IMG/VR virus record: IMGVR_UViG_3300043640_000093
Span: 1-24,395 of that record
Source of the DNA: a virus
Length of the DNA stretch: 24,395 bases
Strand: one strand, 5' to 3'
Notes under the pieces: generated by a model
Told to the model about the DNA's origin: nothing
The model's input: only the letters and a program-made list of their open reading frames with translations
Databases searched by the model: none
Shown: piece after piece, positions 1 to 7,909 of the stretch
Layout of the letters: each line of letters starts with the position of its first letter
Numbering within the stretch: position 1 is the first letter of the stretch
Position numbers and translations under genes: made by a program

Positions 1-111
1 CTGGTGCGCCGTGCGGCGGCCGGACCTGGCCGGGACCGCGGCGGTGTGCCCGGGGCGGCCCGCTGGCTGTGAGCCTGGTAGCTCTGGCCAGCGGGGCACC
101 GCGCGGGAGCA

Positions 112-247
112 GGTCACCGGCCCGATTTGAACGGGCGTCTCCCCGACCGGAGCCATTCCCTTGCGGGTTCGGGGATGTGCGCGCCATCCCCAGGGGACTC
201 GATCCCCACGGCACGGGGTGTCCTGGGCCACTAGACGAGCGGCGGCC
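112..247 (-). tRNA. tRNA-like sequence, unassigned and possibly degenerate
   Basis: Read on the minus strand, 217-238 closely matches the D-arm and flanks of bacterial tRNA-Glu (GTCTAGTGGCCCAGGAC). A canonical T-arm, GCCCG-TTCAAAT-CGGGC, lies at 120-136, and a second T-arm-like hairpin with loop ATCGAGT lies at 192-208. The ends 240-247 and 112-119 can pair as an 8-bp acceptor-like stem (GGCCGCCG with CGGTGACC, one mismatch and one G-U). The middle is far too long for a normal tRNA and no anticodon arm is clear. Either it is one RNA with an expanded centre, or two decayed tRNAs side by side. No CCA is encoded. No protein gene is convincing in 1-273. Confidence 0.3.
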
Positions 248-273
248 TGCGAGGTCACGGTACTACGGCCCGG

Positions 274-561
274 CTAGTTGATCCCGGAACCCCAGGCGAG
301 CAGGTAACCGGCGTCGTTTGCCATGCCGGATGGCATCGTCACCACGGTGCCGGGCGCGTTCCAGTTCGCGGCGATCTCCACGAACGACGTCACCGAGATG
401 ATGACCGCCCGGTTGATGACGGCCAGCAGGTTCATCCCCGTGGCGCCCAGGTCGAGCGTGTCGCCGGTGGTGACGTTCCGCAGGCCGACCAGGATCACCC
501 GGTCAGCCGCGCCCATCTGGAACACCGGCACCGCGCCGACCCCGGCCGCGATCAGCGCCAT
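274..561 (-). CDS. Small phage protein, probably structural
   Basis: A 95-aa protein with an ATG start at 561, preceded by AGGAG about 7 bases upstream. It is rich in V, I, A, G and T with alternating hydrophobic residues, which suggests a beta-rich fold; the core reads RNVTTGDTLDLG near residues 28-39. No signal peptide, catalytic motif or clear membrane helix is visible. It lies downstream of the tail-tip genes on the same strand, but is separated from them by a two-gene plus-strand island, so it either uses read-through or its own promoter. A small virion or accessory late protein is the likeliest role. I do not recognise a named family. Confidence 0.6.
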   Translation of the reverse strand: MALIAAGVGAVPVFQMGAADRVILVGLRNVTTGDTLDLGATGMNLLAVINRAVIISVTSFVEIAANWNAPGTVVTMPSGMANDAGYLLAWGSGIN

Positions 562-626
562 GAATATCTCCTAGCTCCCGTGCTGTAATGGGTCATCGGT
601 CACCTACCTGACAAGGGACGGTTCAG

Positions 627-878
627 ATGACCCGGATCACTGACGCTGCCGCGAAGGACCTCGACGAGACCCGCCGCCTGCTCTACATGGCGCTGGTCGT
701 CGGGAAGACGAAGAAGTACAACCTCGCCGGGACGCTCATCAACACGCTGCGGCACCACCAGGGCGTCGATGACGCGGACCTTGAGGCCAAGGTCATCGAC
801 TACCTCGAAGGCCGCAGCGAGGACGACACCTGGATGCGCGGGCAGATCCAGCGCTGCATCGACGCGCTCGGCGAGTGA
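627..878 (+). CDS. Small helical hypothetical protein
   Basis: An 83-aa plus-strand protein in a region otherwise coded on the minus strand. The ATG at 627 follows the purine-rich AAGGGACGG at 613-621. The sequence is charged and looks all-helical (DETRRLLYMALVVGKTKKY, then NTLRHHQGVDDADLEAKV), with no membrane segment or cysteines. It starts 65 bp from the divergent gene ending at 561, so a divergent promoter would have to lie in 562-626; I could not see a convincing one. Its stop overlaps the GTG of the next small gene (GTGA), so the two are probably translationally coupled. Function is unknown; a regulator or small accessory protein is possible. Confidence 0.6.
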   Translation: MTRITDAAAKDLDETRRLLYMALVVGKTKKYNLAGTLINTLRHHQGVDDADLEAKVIDYLEGRSEDDTWMRGQIQRCIDALGE

Positions 879-1048
879 TATCCCGGCTGCGCGCCTGGAT
901 CCGCAGCATCATCGGGGTGCGGTGTCCCTGGTGCGGCGGTGAGGGCATCTACTACGCGTATTCGCCGGTAGCTTCCCTGAGCACAATCCGGCACGCCCAG
1001 CCTTACCGCTGCGGGAAATGTGAGGGCACCGGCCGCGTGGCCTCCTAG
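875..1048 (+). CDS. DnaJ-type zinc-ribbon small protein
   Basis: A 57-aa reading frame with a GTG start at 875, overlapping the upstream stop as GTGA. It carries two CxxCxGxG-like knuckles: CPWCGGEG at residues 17-24 and CGKCEGTGRV at residues 46-55, the pattern of DnaJ cysteine-rich zinc domains. The N-terminus is basic (RLRAWIR). The spacing is consistent with one Zn ion bound by four cysteines. Small proteins of this type are common in actinobacteria and their phages, usually without assigned function. The TAG stop at 1046-1048 overlaps the stop of the convergent minus-strand gene by a few bases. Coding is supported by the coupled start and the motif pair. Confidence 0.65.
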   Translation: MISRLRAWIRSIIGVRCPWCGGEGIYYAYSPVASLSTIRHAQPYRCGKCEGTGRVAS

Positions 1049-1767
1049 CAGATTCGTTTCGGGACGGCCACACGGCTGGTCACCGACGGGGCGCCGGTCG
1101 TGGACTGCCACGCGGCCGACACCCCCAGGAGCTGGTTCGCCGTGGTGTCTATGGCCGTGGTGGCGGCACCCTCACAGCTCACGAACCCGCCGGACCCGTT
1201 CGCCCCCGTGGCGGGCAGCGCGTTCGCCCCGGACACCGTGCACTCGCCATAAATCAGCGACGACCAGAGCCCCGCCACCCCGGTGGTGTGGCAGACGACG
1301 CGGCCGACGACCCGGATCCGGAACGTGGTGCTGATGGCAAACCAGGACGCCCCGAGCGTGACCGTGGACAGGTTATTGCCGCCGAACACCACCTGCAGGC
1401 CCAGTGACTGCTGGGTGCTGCCCCACGTGCCGTTGCCCCATATCTCGACCTCATACACCGCGCCGCCAGCGGCGTCACCGGCCGGGACGGTCCAGCTTCC
1501 CAGGTCGGTGAGGGTGATCGCGGTCGCCACGTTGCCGGGGAAGAATGCGTTCTGCGACCCCATGTTGCCCATGACCAGCCCCGACGGGGTGACATAGCCG
1601 GGCTGCCCGTCGGCGGCGGCGAACTTCTGCACCTGATTCGGCTGGGCGTTGGGGATCACGCCGCCGGTGCCGTCCAGGGCGTGGACCTCGCCCAGGCGAT
1701 CCACCTGCGCGCGGAGGTCGGCGATCGACTCCTCGGCCTGCTCAAGCGTGTACGGGGCGGTCGGCAC
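1045..1767 (-). CDS. Tail-tip / fibre beta-sandwich protein
   Basis: A 240-aa protein with a GTG start at 1767 and GGAGG about 10 bases upstream, overlapping the end of the large minor tail gene region. Residues 5-30 form a short heptad-like coiled coil (LEQAEESIADLRAQVDRL), suggesting an oligomer. Residues about 85-240 are beta-rich: GLQVVFGGNNL, then a strand with RIRVVGRVV, a late AIDTTANQ, and a C-terminal strand VTSRVAVPKRI. From memory this is the layout of the small beta-sandwich proteins encoded after tape measure and minor tail genes in actinophages. It is likely a tail-tip or receptor-contact component. The exact role is inferred from position and fold impression. Confidence 0.7.
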   Translation of the reverse strand: MPTAPYTLEQAEESIADLRAQVDRLGEVHALDGTGGVIPNAQPNQVQKFAAADGQPGYVTPSGLVMGNMGSQNAFFPGNVATAITLTDLGSWTVPAGDAAGGAVYEVEIWGNGTWGSTQQSLGLQVVFGGNNLSTVTLGASWFAISTTFRIRVVGRVVCHTTGVAGLWSSLIYGECTVSGANALPATGANGSGGFVSCEGAATTAIDTTANQLLGVSAAWQSTTGAPSVTSRVAVPKRIC

Positions 1768-1770
1768 CGC

Positions 1771-4700
1771 TCACCACCTCCGCAGGCTGGTCGTCACCTG
1801 GATGTACGGCGTGTAGGGCACGCAGTTGAAGGTGCAGGTCCACTCGTAGGCGTTCAGGGTCTCGGTGTAGCCGACCACCATCTGCTTCGCCGTCGTGGAC
1901 GGGTACCAGAACGGCAGGTTATTGATCTGGACCAGGTCCCCGATCTCGACGCCCGCGACCGCGGACATCAGGGGGGCCAGTGCGTTCCCCGTGATCCCGG
2001 CCCGGGCCAGGTTCACTGTGATGGTCGGATATCTCTCGTCACTGGACGTGCCCACCAGCAGCAGGTGCGCGGCGAGCGCGGCCAGCTGCTCGTCCGCGGC
2101 GGCCACGGCCTTCAGCCGCTTCTTGAACCGGCCGGACCCGCCCCCCGACGGCTCGATGATCGACATGCCGCCGGCGTTCAGCGTCACCTGCACCTTGGAG
2201 CCCTTGTGCCGGTGGACGGTGATGTCGTTCTTCAGGTTCCTCGTGTCCACCACCGGGGCCAGCGGCGGGCTGATCATCCCCTGCGCGTAGTCGAGGGTGA
2301 CCGCCGCGGCCTGGTTGATGAGCCGGATCCGGGTCCGGTACTTCATCCCCCAGAGCTCTTTGGCTTCCTTCATCAGGCCCTGGTCCAGATCCTGGATCTC
2401 CTCCAGGAAGTCCTTATACTGCTTGCGGGTCTGCGGGCCCATCGCCGGGTGAATATGCACGTGGTCGATGTACAGCTTCGTGGTGTTGGCCGGGGTGCTG
2501 TGGCAGCCGATGATCACCGCGACGAACGCCGTGCTCGGCGGGGCCTGCCCGAGCGCGCCCGAGATGCGCCGCGAGTGGATCTCGTTCACCGGCAGGTTGT
2601 AGTCCGTCTGGTCGGACTCGGACAGGAACGTGCCCGCCGCGTTGTAGAACCGCAGGCCGATGAACACGTTATTGATCTGCACCGGGTTGTACACATCAGC
2701 GGACACCGACACGACGTCGCCGGGGAGGCACGGCTGCGCCGACGTGCCCGCCGGGGATTGGGCCGACGGGTTCGCTGAGCCGTTGCAGGTGAGCAGCAGG
2801 GAATGGGTGCCCACCGTCGGCCAGGTGTCGCCACCCGTGTCGGTGAACGTGGTGGTGGGGTTGGTCAGGGCGCCGTTCACCGCGACCCAGGACTGGGTTC
2901 CGGCCTCGAAACCCCAGTGGTCCGAGCCCTCGTTGTATTCCTCCAGGTGGCCCATGGCCTGCTCTTTGGCCAGCCGGATGAACCGGTCGATCCCCGATTC
3001 GGTGTGGTGGCCGTGCAGCGCCCGGCTGACTTTCCACAGCGGGATCAGGGCGTACTGGACGCTGATATGCCCGATCGCCGTCTTGGTGATGTCGCCGTTG
3101 GGGGCGACGATCACCTGGGACACCGACCCCATCGTCGCTGTGGTGACGGTGCCGCTGCCCTTGGCGACAACACCGTCATCCCCGGGCCGGATCGCGGAGA
3201 ACGCCCACTTCACGTCCGCGCCGGAGACGGCCAGCTCGGCGGACACCATGAGGGTCTGGCCGTCCGCGCCGAACGTCTGGAAGCCCGAGTCGAACAGGAG
3301 GGCCGGGGCCGAGCTGTAGCCCTGCAGCTTCATCTGGCCGCCGGTGCCGTAGATCACGTCCAGGCGGGCGATCGTGCCGGACCCCAGCGCCCGGACCATG
3401 ACCTTATTGTTGTTGCCGGTGTGCTTGGGGACGAAGCAGATGAACCGGACCACGTTGTTGCTGGGCTTCGTGCCGCCGCCGCTGGCGGTGTAGATCAGCT
3501 CGACCTTGCCGGACGCCCCCGCCCCGCCGAACGTGTGGCTGGAGTTGTTCGCCCAGCCGCCGCCACCACCGCCGCCGGGGCTGCTGCCGTCCTTGCCGTC
3601 CCGCTGCGGGGAGAACCCGCCGCCGTCGCCGCCCTGGCCGCCGCCAGTGACCGCGTTACCGCCTGCACCGAACGACCCGAAGGAGGCGTTGGACCCGTTG
3701 TTCCCGGCCGCGGCGGTGCCCGCGGAACTGCCGCCGCCACCGCCCTGGTTGAACGTGGCCGAGCCGCCGCCCGCACCGCCGGCGAAGTTCGCGGTAGCCG
3801 CGCCGCTGGTCGTGCCGCCCGCACCGCCGGACGCACCGTTCGCGGCCGAGCCCTTGCCCGCGTGGCCCGTCACGGTGACCGCGTCGCCGGTGAACGACGA
3901 GTCAGTCCCGTCGTCGCCGCCCGTGGACCAGTTATCCGGCTGGCCACCCGTGCCCACCGTCACGAAGTACTGCTGGCCCGGGGTGACCACGACCGCCGAG
4001 TTCCGGGCGTAAGCGCCGCCGCCGCCCCCTGAGCCGCCGGAGTTGCCCTCGGAGCCTTTCGACCCGCCACCGCCCGCGCCCCAGACCCGGGTGTCCACCG
4101 TGGCCGTCGACGCGATCCACGGGTAGGTGCCCGGGTTGAGGAAGATGTCGTCGCCGGAGGAACCGAACGAGCTGGTTATCCCGGTCCAGGTCGAGCCGTT
4201 GACTACGCCAATCGGCGCCGAGCCGTTGAAGTCGCTGACCGCTTTCCACTTCGGCGCACCGGACACCACGGTCATGCTGGAACCGCCCTGCACGCCAGGG
4301 CCGATCAGCTCGGTGTTCTCGTCCTCCTCGCACGGCCAGTACCCGATCGGGGCGTACAGGCCGGTCAGCGACGCGTAGTAGCGGGCCAGCGCGCTGCCCT
4401 CGCCGCCGCCATTGCGGATCCGGCGCAGCGGCCCGTTCGCGATGATCTGCACGTAGACGTCGTTGCCGGAGATGTCGCTCAGCGGCGGCCACTCGGGGAC
4501 CTCACCCCAGAAGCGGAAGCCGTTGTAGACGTTCCCGGACGATGACGTGTCGTTCACCGAGATGCGCAGCTGGGTGTTCTGCTTCAGGTAGGGGAAGAAC
4601 GCGCCGCTGGCGTAGCCCGGGCTGAACCGGCCGTCGCGGTTGTTCAGGGTGATGGTCACCTGCGCGGGCTGGGACGTGTCCCCGTTGTCCGTCCGGCCGC

Positions 4701-4803
4701 CGGTGATCGTCAGGGTGTCGCGCTGGTAGACGTACCTGCTGATGTCACGCCAGGTGCCGTTGATCAGGATCTCGACAATGATGTTCAGCGGGAACAGGGC
4801 CAT
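1771..4803 (-). CDS. Large minor tail protein with glycine-rich insert
   Basis: A 1010-aa protein, ATG at 4803 with AGAAGG about 9 bases upstream, beginning 3 bases after the tape measure stop. Residues 1-130 resemble the start of actinophage minor tail proteins (IIVEILINGTWRDISRYVY, then RDGRFSPGYASGAFF). Residues about 150-240 and 440-570 look like two halves of a LamG/concanavalin-like domain. Between them, residues 241-432 are a glycine-rich domain with GGGG runs, ending in GKVELIYTA. Residues about 640-790 look like a carbohydrate-binding beta domain, and the rest is a mixed C-terminal region. It probably forms part of the baseplate or tail tip and contacts the host surface. Confidence 0.85.
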   Translation of the reverse strand: MALFPLNIIVEILINGTWRDISRYVYQRDTLTITGGRTDNGDTSQPAQVTITLNNRDGRFSPGYASGAFFPYLKQNTQLRISVNDTSSSGNVYNGFRFWGEVPEWPPLSDISGNDVYVQIIANGPLRRIRNGGGEGSALARYYASLTGLYAPIGYWPCEEDENTELIGPGVQGGSSMTVVSGAPKWKAVSDFNGSAPIGVVNGSTWTGITSSFGSSGDDIFLNPGTYPWIASTATVDTRVWGAGGGGSKGSEGNSGGSGGGGGAYARNSAVVVTPGQQYFVTVGTGGQPDNWSTGGDDGTDSSFTGDAVTVTGHAGKGSAANGASGGAGGTTSGAATANFAGGAGGGSATFNQGGGGGSSAGTAAAGNNGSNASFGSFGAGGNAVTGGGQGGDGGGFSPQRDGKDGSSPGGGGGGGWANNSSHTFGGAGASGKVELIYTASGGGTKPSNNVVRFICFVPKHTGNNNKVMVRALGSGTIARLDVIYGTGGQMKLQGYSSAPALLFDSGFQTFGADGQTLMVSAELAVSGADVKWAFSAIRPGDDGVVAKGSGTVTTATMGSVSQVIVAPNGDITKTAIGHISVQYALIPLWKVSRALHGHHTESGIDRFIRLAKEQAMGHLEEYNEGSDHWGFEAGTQSWVAVNGALTNPTTTFTDTGGDTWPTVGTHSLLLTCNGSANPSAQSPAGTSAQPCLPGDVVSVSADVYNPVQINNVFIGLRFYNAAGTFLSESDQTDYNLPVNEIHSRRISGALGQAPPSTAFVAVIIGCHSTPANTTKLYIDHVHIHPAMGPQTRKQYKDFLEEIQDLDQGLMKEAKELWGMKYRTRIRLINQAAAVTLDYAQGMISPPLAPVVDTRNLKNDITVHRHKGSKVQVTLNAGGMSIIEPSGGGSGRFKKRLKAVAAADEQLAALAAHLLLVGTSSDERYPTITVNLARAGITGNALAPLMSAVAGVEIGDLVQINNLPFWYPSTTAKQMVVGYTETLNAYEWTCTFNCVPYTPYIQVTTSLRRW
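3508..4083 (-). repeat. Glycine-rich segment inside the minor tail protein
   Basis: This stretch encodes residues 241-432 of the 1010-aa minor tail protein. Glycine dominates, in runs of up to seven, with Ser, Ala and Asn between them. It opens with VWGAGGGG and closes with FGGAGASGKVELIYTA, the boundary pattern of the glycine-rich domains known in phage tail proteins. It appears to interrupt a LamG-like domain. Poly-glycine helix sandwiches in phage adhesins such as gp38 of T-even relatives bind host receptors; whether this segment folds that way is inference. Confidence 0.7.
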
Positions 4804-4806
4804 CCG

Positions 4807-7131
4807 TCAGGCCTTCTGGCCGAGTGCCGCCTGCACGTCGCCGCCGCCGCTGACGATGACGAACTTCTGGATGATCTCCACCAGGGCCCGTTCGAGGTTC
4901 GTCGCGCCGTGCCGGGCGCGGACCTCCAGCACCATCCGCTGGCCGCTGGCATGGCCGCCGGGCGGCAGGATCTGCTCGGGGCGGCCCGTCTTGTTCATGG
5001 CCAGGGTCAGGCCGGGCATCAGCCAGCCGCCCTTGTCATACCAGTTGTAGGCCAGCTCGTGCCGCTCGGCCGCGGCCGGGGAGCCGTAGCGGCCGCGGAT
5101 GTAGTTGAGGCCCCAGATGATCTGGTTCTTGTAGTCGCCCAGGTTGTACGGGTGGCCGTGGCCGAGGCTCTGCGGGATGCCGTACGCGCCGGAGCTGGGG
5201 TTGACGGCGTAGGCGTTCCACCCGGACTCCTGGTTCCACAGCGGGATCAGGCTGGACATCTGGGAGCCGGACCAGCCGTACTGCGCCAGCAGTGACCGGG
5301 CGTACGCCTGCGCCACCGCCGCCGAGTGGGTGCGGGCGCCCGAGTCGCCCATCCGGCCGCCAAGCGCCCCGGACAGGGACGCGGCGACCTGTGCGCCGAT
5401 GGACGTGGTGAAGCTGGTGAGCTGGCCCAGGCCGTGACCCAGGCCGATGTGCAGCCCCTTCATGATCCACTTACCGGCGCCGATCGCCCACCCGGGCGGG
5501 CTGTGCACACCGAGGGCGTGCAGGATCATCCTCGGCAGGCCCTGGAACCAGTGGATCACCGAGCCGAAGACGCCCTTGAATCCCTGCCACATCTGGCTGA
5601 TCGAGGCGGACGCGAACGCGGCGAGGGAATGGCCGAGACCGAACAGGGCACCGACCGCCTTGCCGGGAAGGCCCTTGAACCAGCGGACCACGTCGCTGAC
5701 GCCGTTCTGCACCCGGGTGACCGTGTTGTTCCAGATGGTGTCCCACACGGCGGCGATGTCGTGGCGCAGATTGTCGAACGTGCCCGCGACGGCGTGCCGG
5801 AAATTGGCGACGATCCGCTGGTCGTCGGCGACGCCGCGCTGCAGCCGCCCGAACGTGTTGTCCCACAGCTTGTCCCAGATGGACGACACGTCGTGGCGGA
5901 GCGCATCGAAAGATGAGACGACGTCGCGGCGCATCCTGCCGATCGCACCCGGGAAATTGAACTCCAGCAGGTTCGCGATGAAGGACACCGTGACGCCGAC
6001 CCCGATCAGGGCGCCCTTGATCACCAGGCAGATCCGCTCGAAAATCTGGGCGCTCGCCTTCATCCCCGGACCGAGCGCGACAACGAACCCGGCCAGGCCC
6101 TGCACCAGGTACACCAGGCCCTGCGTCATCTCCTTCAGAGCACCGGACTTGACCATCTCCGTCATGGCCTGCGTGAACGCCGGTATCAGGATCTTCCCGG
6201 CCTGCAGCATCACGGTCAGGAACTGCCTGATGAACGGCAGGCTGGCCTTGAACATCTGCGTCATCAGCGGGCCCAGCAAGGTCAGGCCCTTGCCGAACTG
6301 GGTGAAAATCCCGGACAGGGGCGCCATGATCCCGCGGAGCGGCTTCAGGACCACCTGGGCCAGGCCGGACAGCGACTTCTGGAACGCGATAAACGGGGCG
6401 TAGAACGCGCTGTCTTTGGCGTACTGCTTGTTCGCCGCCACCAGTGCCGCGGACAACTGCACCTTCTGCTTGCCGATCGCCGTCTTCAGCGCGGTGGTGA
6501 TCTGGGTGATGTTGGACGTGTCGGCCTTCAGGATCTTGGTGCCCTCCTTGGCACCGAACAGGCCCCCGGCGATCGCGCCCAGGCCGACACCGCCGCCGAT
6601 GCCAGCGCCGGCGACACTGGGGACGCTGCCCGCGGCAAGCAGGCCGCCCCCGATCAGGCCGGCGATCCCGACCGGGGAGGTCAGGCCACCGGAGACCAGC
6701 GACGACGCGCCGCCCCCTCCGCTGCCCGCACTGCCGCCGCCGCTGAGCAGCCCCAGGATGCCGCCCCGGCCGCCGCCGCTGACACCGACCGATGCGGTGG
6801 CGCTCTTAGCATTGAGGCGGTCCAGGGCCAGGTCTATGCCGGAGATGTCAGCCCGCGCCCGGGCGACCCCGTCCAGCTTGATCTTCCCCGTCGCCACACG
6901 CTTGCCGAGCGTGATGAGCTTGGCGTCCGTGACGTCGAGCTCGTGCTGGGCTTCCTTGTTCCCGTCCAGCTTCACCCGCGCTGCGGCGACGCGGCCGTTC
7001 ACGTCCTTCAGCTTGTCCGACAGTTCCTTCATGCTGCCGGACGCTTCCAGGGCCGCGTCGCCGACCTTCTTCAGCGACGGGGACGCACCGTCACGCGCTA
7101 GAATATCGAAAATCAAGGACTCATTGGCCAT
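4807..7131 (-). CDS. Tail tape measure protein with lytic transglycosylase domain
   Basis: A 774-aa protein. I choose the ATG at 7131, 8 bases after GGAGG; a GTG at 7140 would put the ribosome site against the start. Residues about 10-110 are coiled coil with heptad-like repeats on Ser/Lys-rich helices. Residues about 125-205 are Gly/Ala/Ser-rich and hydrophobic, then come long alpha-helical and hydrophobic parts (about 255-420), typical of tape measures that set tail length and enter the host envelope. Residues about 611-705 form an SLT-like domain: LWNQESGWNAYAVN contains the probable catalytic Glu635, followed by SSGAYGIPQ and LNYIRGRYG. The domain should cleave peptidoglycan during DNA entry. 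Confidence 0.93.
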   Translation of the reverse strand: MANESLIFDILARDGASPSLKKVGDAALEASGSMKELSDKLKDVNGRVAAARVKLDGNKEAQHELDVTDAKLITLGKRVATGKIKLDGVARARADISGIDLALDRLNAKSATASVGVSGGGRGGILGLLSGGGSAGSGGGGASSLVSGGLTSPVGIAGLIGGGLLAAGSVPSVAGAGIGGGVGLGAIAGGLFGAKEGTKILKADTSNITQITTALKTAIGKQKVQLSAALVAANKQYAKDSAFYAPFIAFQKSLSGLAQVVLKPLRGIMAPLSGIFTQFGKGLTLLGPLMTQMFKASLPFIRQFLTVMLQAGKILIPAFTQAMTEMVKSGALKEMTQGLVYLVQGLAGFVVALGPGMKASAQIFERICLVIKGALIGVGVTVSFIANLLEFNFPGAIGRMRRDVVSSFDALRHDVSSIWDKLWDNTFGRLQRGVADDQRIVANFRHAVAGTFDNLRHDIAAVWDTIWNNTVTRVQNGVSDVVRWFKGLPGKAVGALFGLGHSLAAFASASISQMWQGFKGVFGSVIHWFQGLPRMILHALGVHSPPGWAIGAGKWIMKGLHIGLGHGLGQLTSFTTSIGAQVAASLSGALGGRMGDSGARTHSAAVAQAYARSLLAQYGWSGSQMSSLIPLWNQESGWNAYAVNPSSGAYGIPQSLGHGHPYNLGDYKNQIIWGLNYIRGRYGSPAAAERHELAYNWYDKGGWLMPGLTLAMNKTGRPEQILPPGGHASGQRMVLEVRARHGATNLERALVEIIQKFVIVSGGGDVQAALGQKA

Positions 7132-7168
7132 TTTTCTCACCTCCGCCCGCAGGTCAGCCCGTGTATGT

Positions 7169-7183
7169 CATAGTTAAGCTATG
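7169..7183. promoter_or_regulatory. Inverted repeat over the start of the HNH-like gene
   Basis: CATAG-TTAAG-CTATG is a perfect 5-bp inverted repeat with a 5-base spacer, covering the start codon of the plus-strand gene at 7181. It also lies 38 bases upstream of the tape measure ATG on the other strand. It could be an operator or part of a recognition site, but a 5-bp arm can arise by chance. Confidence 0.25.
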
Positions 7184-7909
7184 AAACCGATCACGCTTAC
7201 TGTCGAGGTAGGACAGCGCATTGATCGTCTGGTTGTCATTGACCCGGACATCCGCGTTCCCGGAAATGCCCGCGGCGCACGGCTGCGCTGCGACTGCGGG
7301 AAGGTCTGCGAAATACGGATAGCCAACCTGCTGCGAAACGGACGGGTTAAGCCAGCCTCGTGTGGCTGCCTGACCGGCAGGCCAAGAGCACTGGCCGTGT
7401 CTGCCGGTCAGAGGATCGGCCGCGGCGTCGTGATCGACCCGGACATACGGACCGGCTTCACCCGGTCACACCCGGGCGGCCGCCCGGGTGCCAAGCTGCG
7501 CTGCGACTGCGGAACGGTCTACGAGGCCGCGCTGATGTCCCTGATGGAACGGGACGGCCACATCAACACGCAATCGTGTGGCTGCCTGCATGAAGAGCAG
7601 GCTCCCCTGAACGGCCAGCTAGGCAGCACAACCCATGGGCTGCATAGTCATCAGCTCTACGGAACCTGGCGGCAGATGCTGCAGCGCTGCGAGAACCCGG
7701 ACGTTGATTCCTACCGCTACTACGGCGCCAAGGGCCGGTCTGTCTGTGACCGCTGGCATGACATCACGGCATTCATCGCGGACATTGAGCGCGATCTTGG
7801 CCCCCGGCCCGAAGGCATGACGCTTGACCGGATGAACAACCAGGGGAACTACGAGCCCGGGAACGTCCGCTGGGCGACTGCCGCCGAGCAGGTAGCGAAC
7901 CGCGGCTAG
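7181..7909 (+). CDS. HNH-like homing endonuclease candidate with two zinc modules
   Basis: A 242-aa plus-strand protein, ATG at 7181, without a strong ribosome site. Residues about 8-65 and 73-140 are two copies of one module: GQRIxRxVVIDPDIR, then GARLRCDCG or GAKLRCDCG, then CGCL, each likely binding zinc through CxC and CxC. Residues about 153-242 match a widespread phage domain with YGTWRQMLQRCENP, YRYYGAKGRSVCDRW and LDRMNNQGNYEPGNVRW, often annotated as HNH endonuclease. A His expected in classic HNH metal sites is Arg in the LDR motif, so activity is not certain. It sits between the tail chaperone and tape measure genes, opposite to them, as a free-standing mobile gene would. Its stop overlaps the chaperone stop. 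Confidence 0.7.
   Translation: MKPITLTVEVGQRIDRLVVIDPDIRVPGNARGARLRCDCGKVCEIRIANLLRNGRVKPASCGCLTGRPRALAVSAGQRIGRGVVIDPDIRTGFTRSHPGGRPGAKLRCDCGTVYEAALMSLMERDGHINTQSCGCLHEEQAPLNGQLGSTTHGLHSHQLYGTWRQMLQRCENPDVDSYRYYGAKGRSVCDRWHDITAFIADIERDLGPRPEGMTLDRMNNQGNYEPGNVRWATAAEQVANRG

Noticed and set aside
69-281. 70-codon plus-strand frame at the left end
   Set aside because: It covers the tRNA-like sequence and is Arg/Pro-rich without a ribosome site.
1681-2778. Plus-strand open frame of 365 codons
   Set aside because: Arg/Gly/Val/His-rich antisense shadow of two minus-strand tail genes.
2803-4032. Long plus-strand open frame (409 codons) opposite the minor tail gene
   Set aside because: Composition is Arg/Ala/Gly/Val-rich without any domain, as expected for the antisense of a GC-rich gene; the opposite strand has a clear tail protein.
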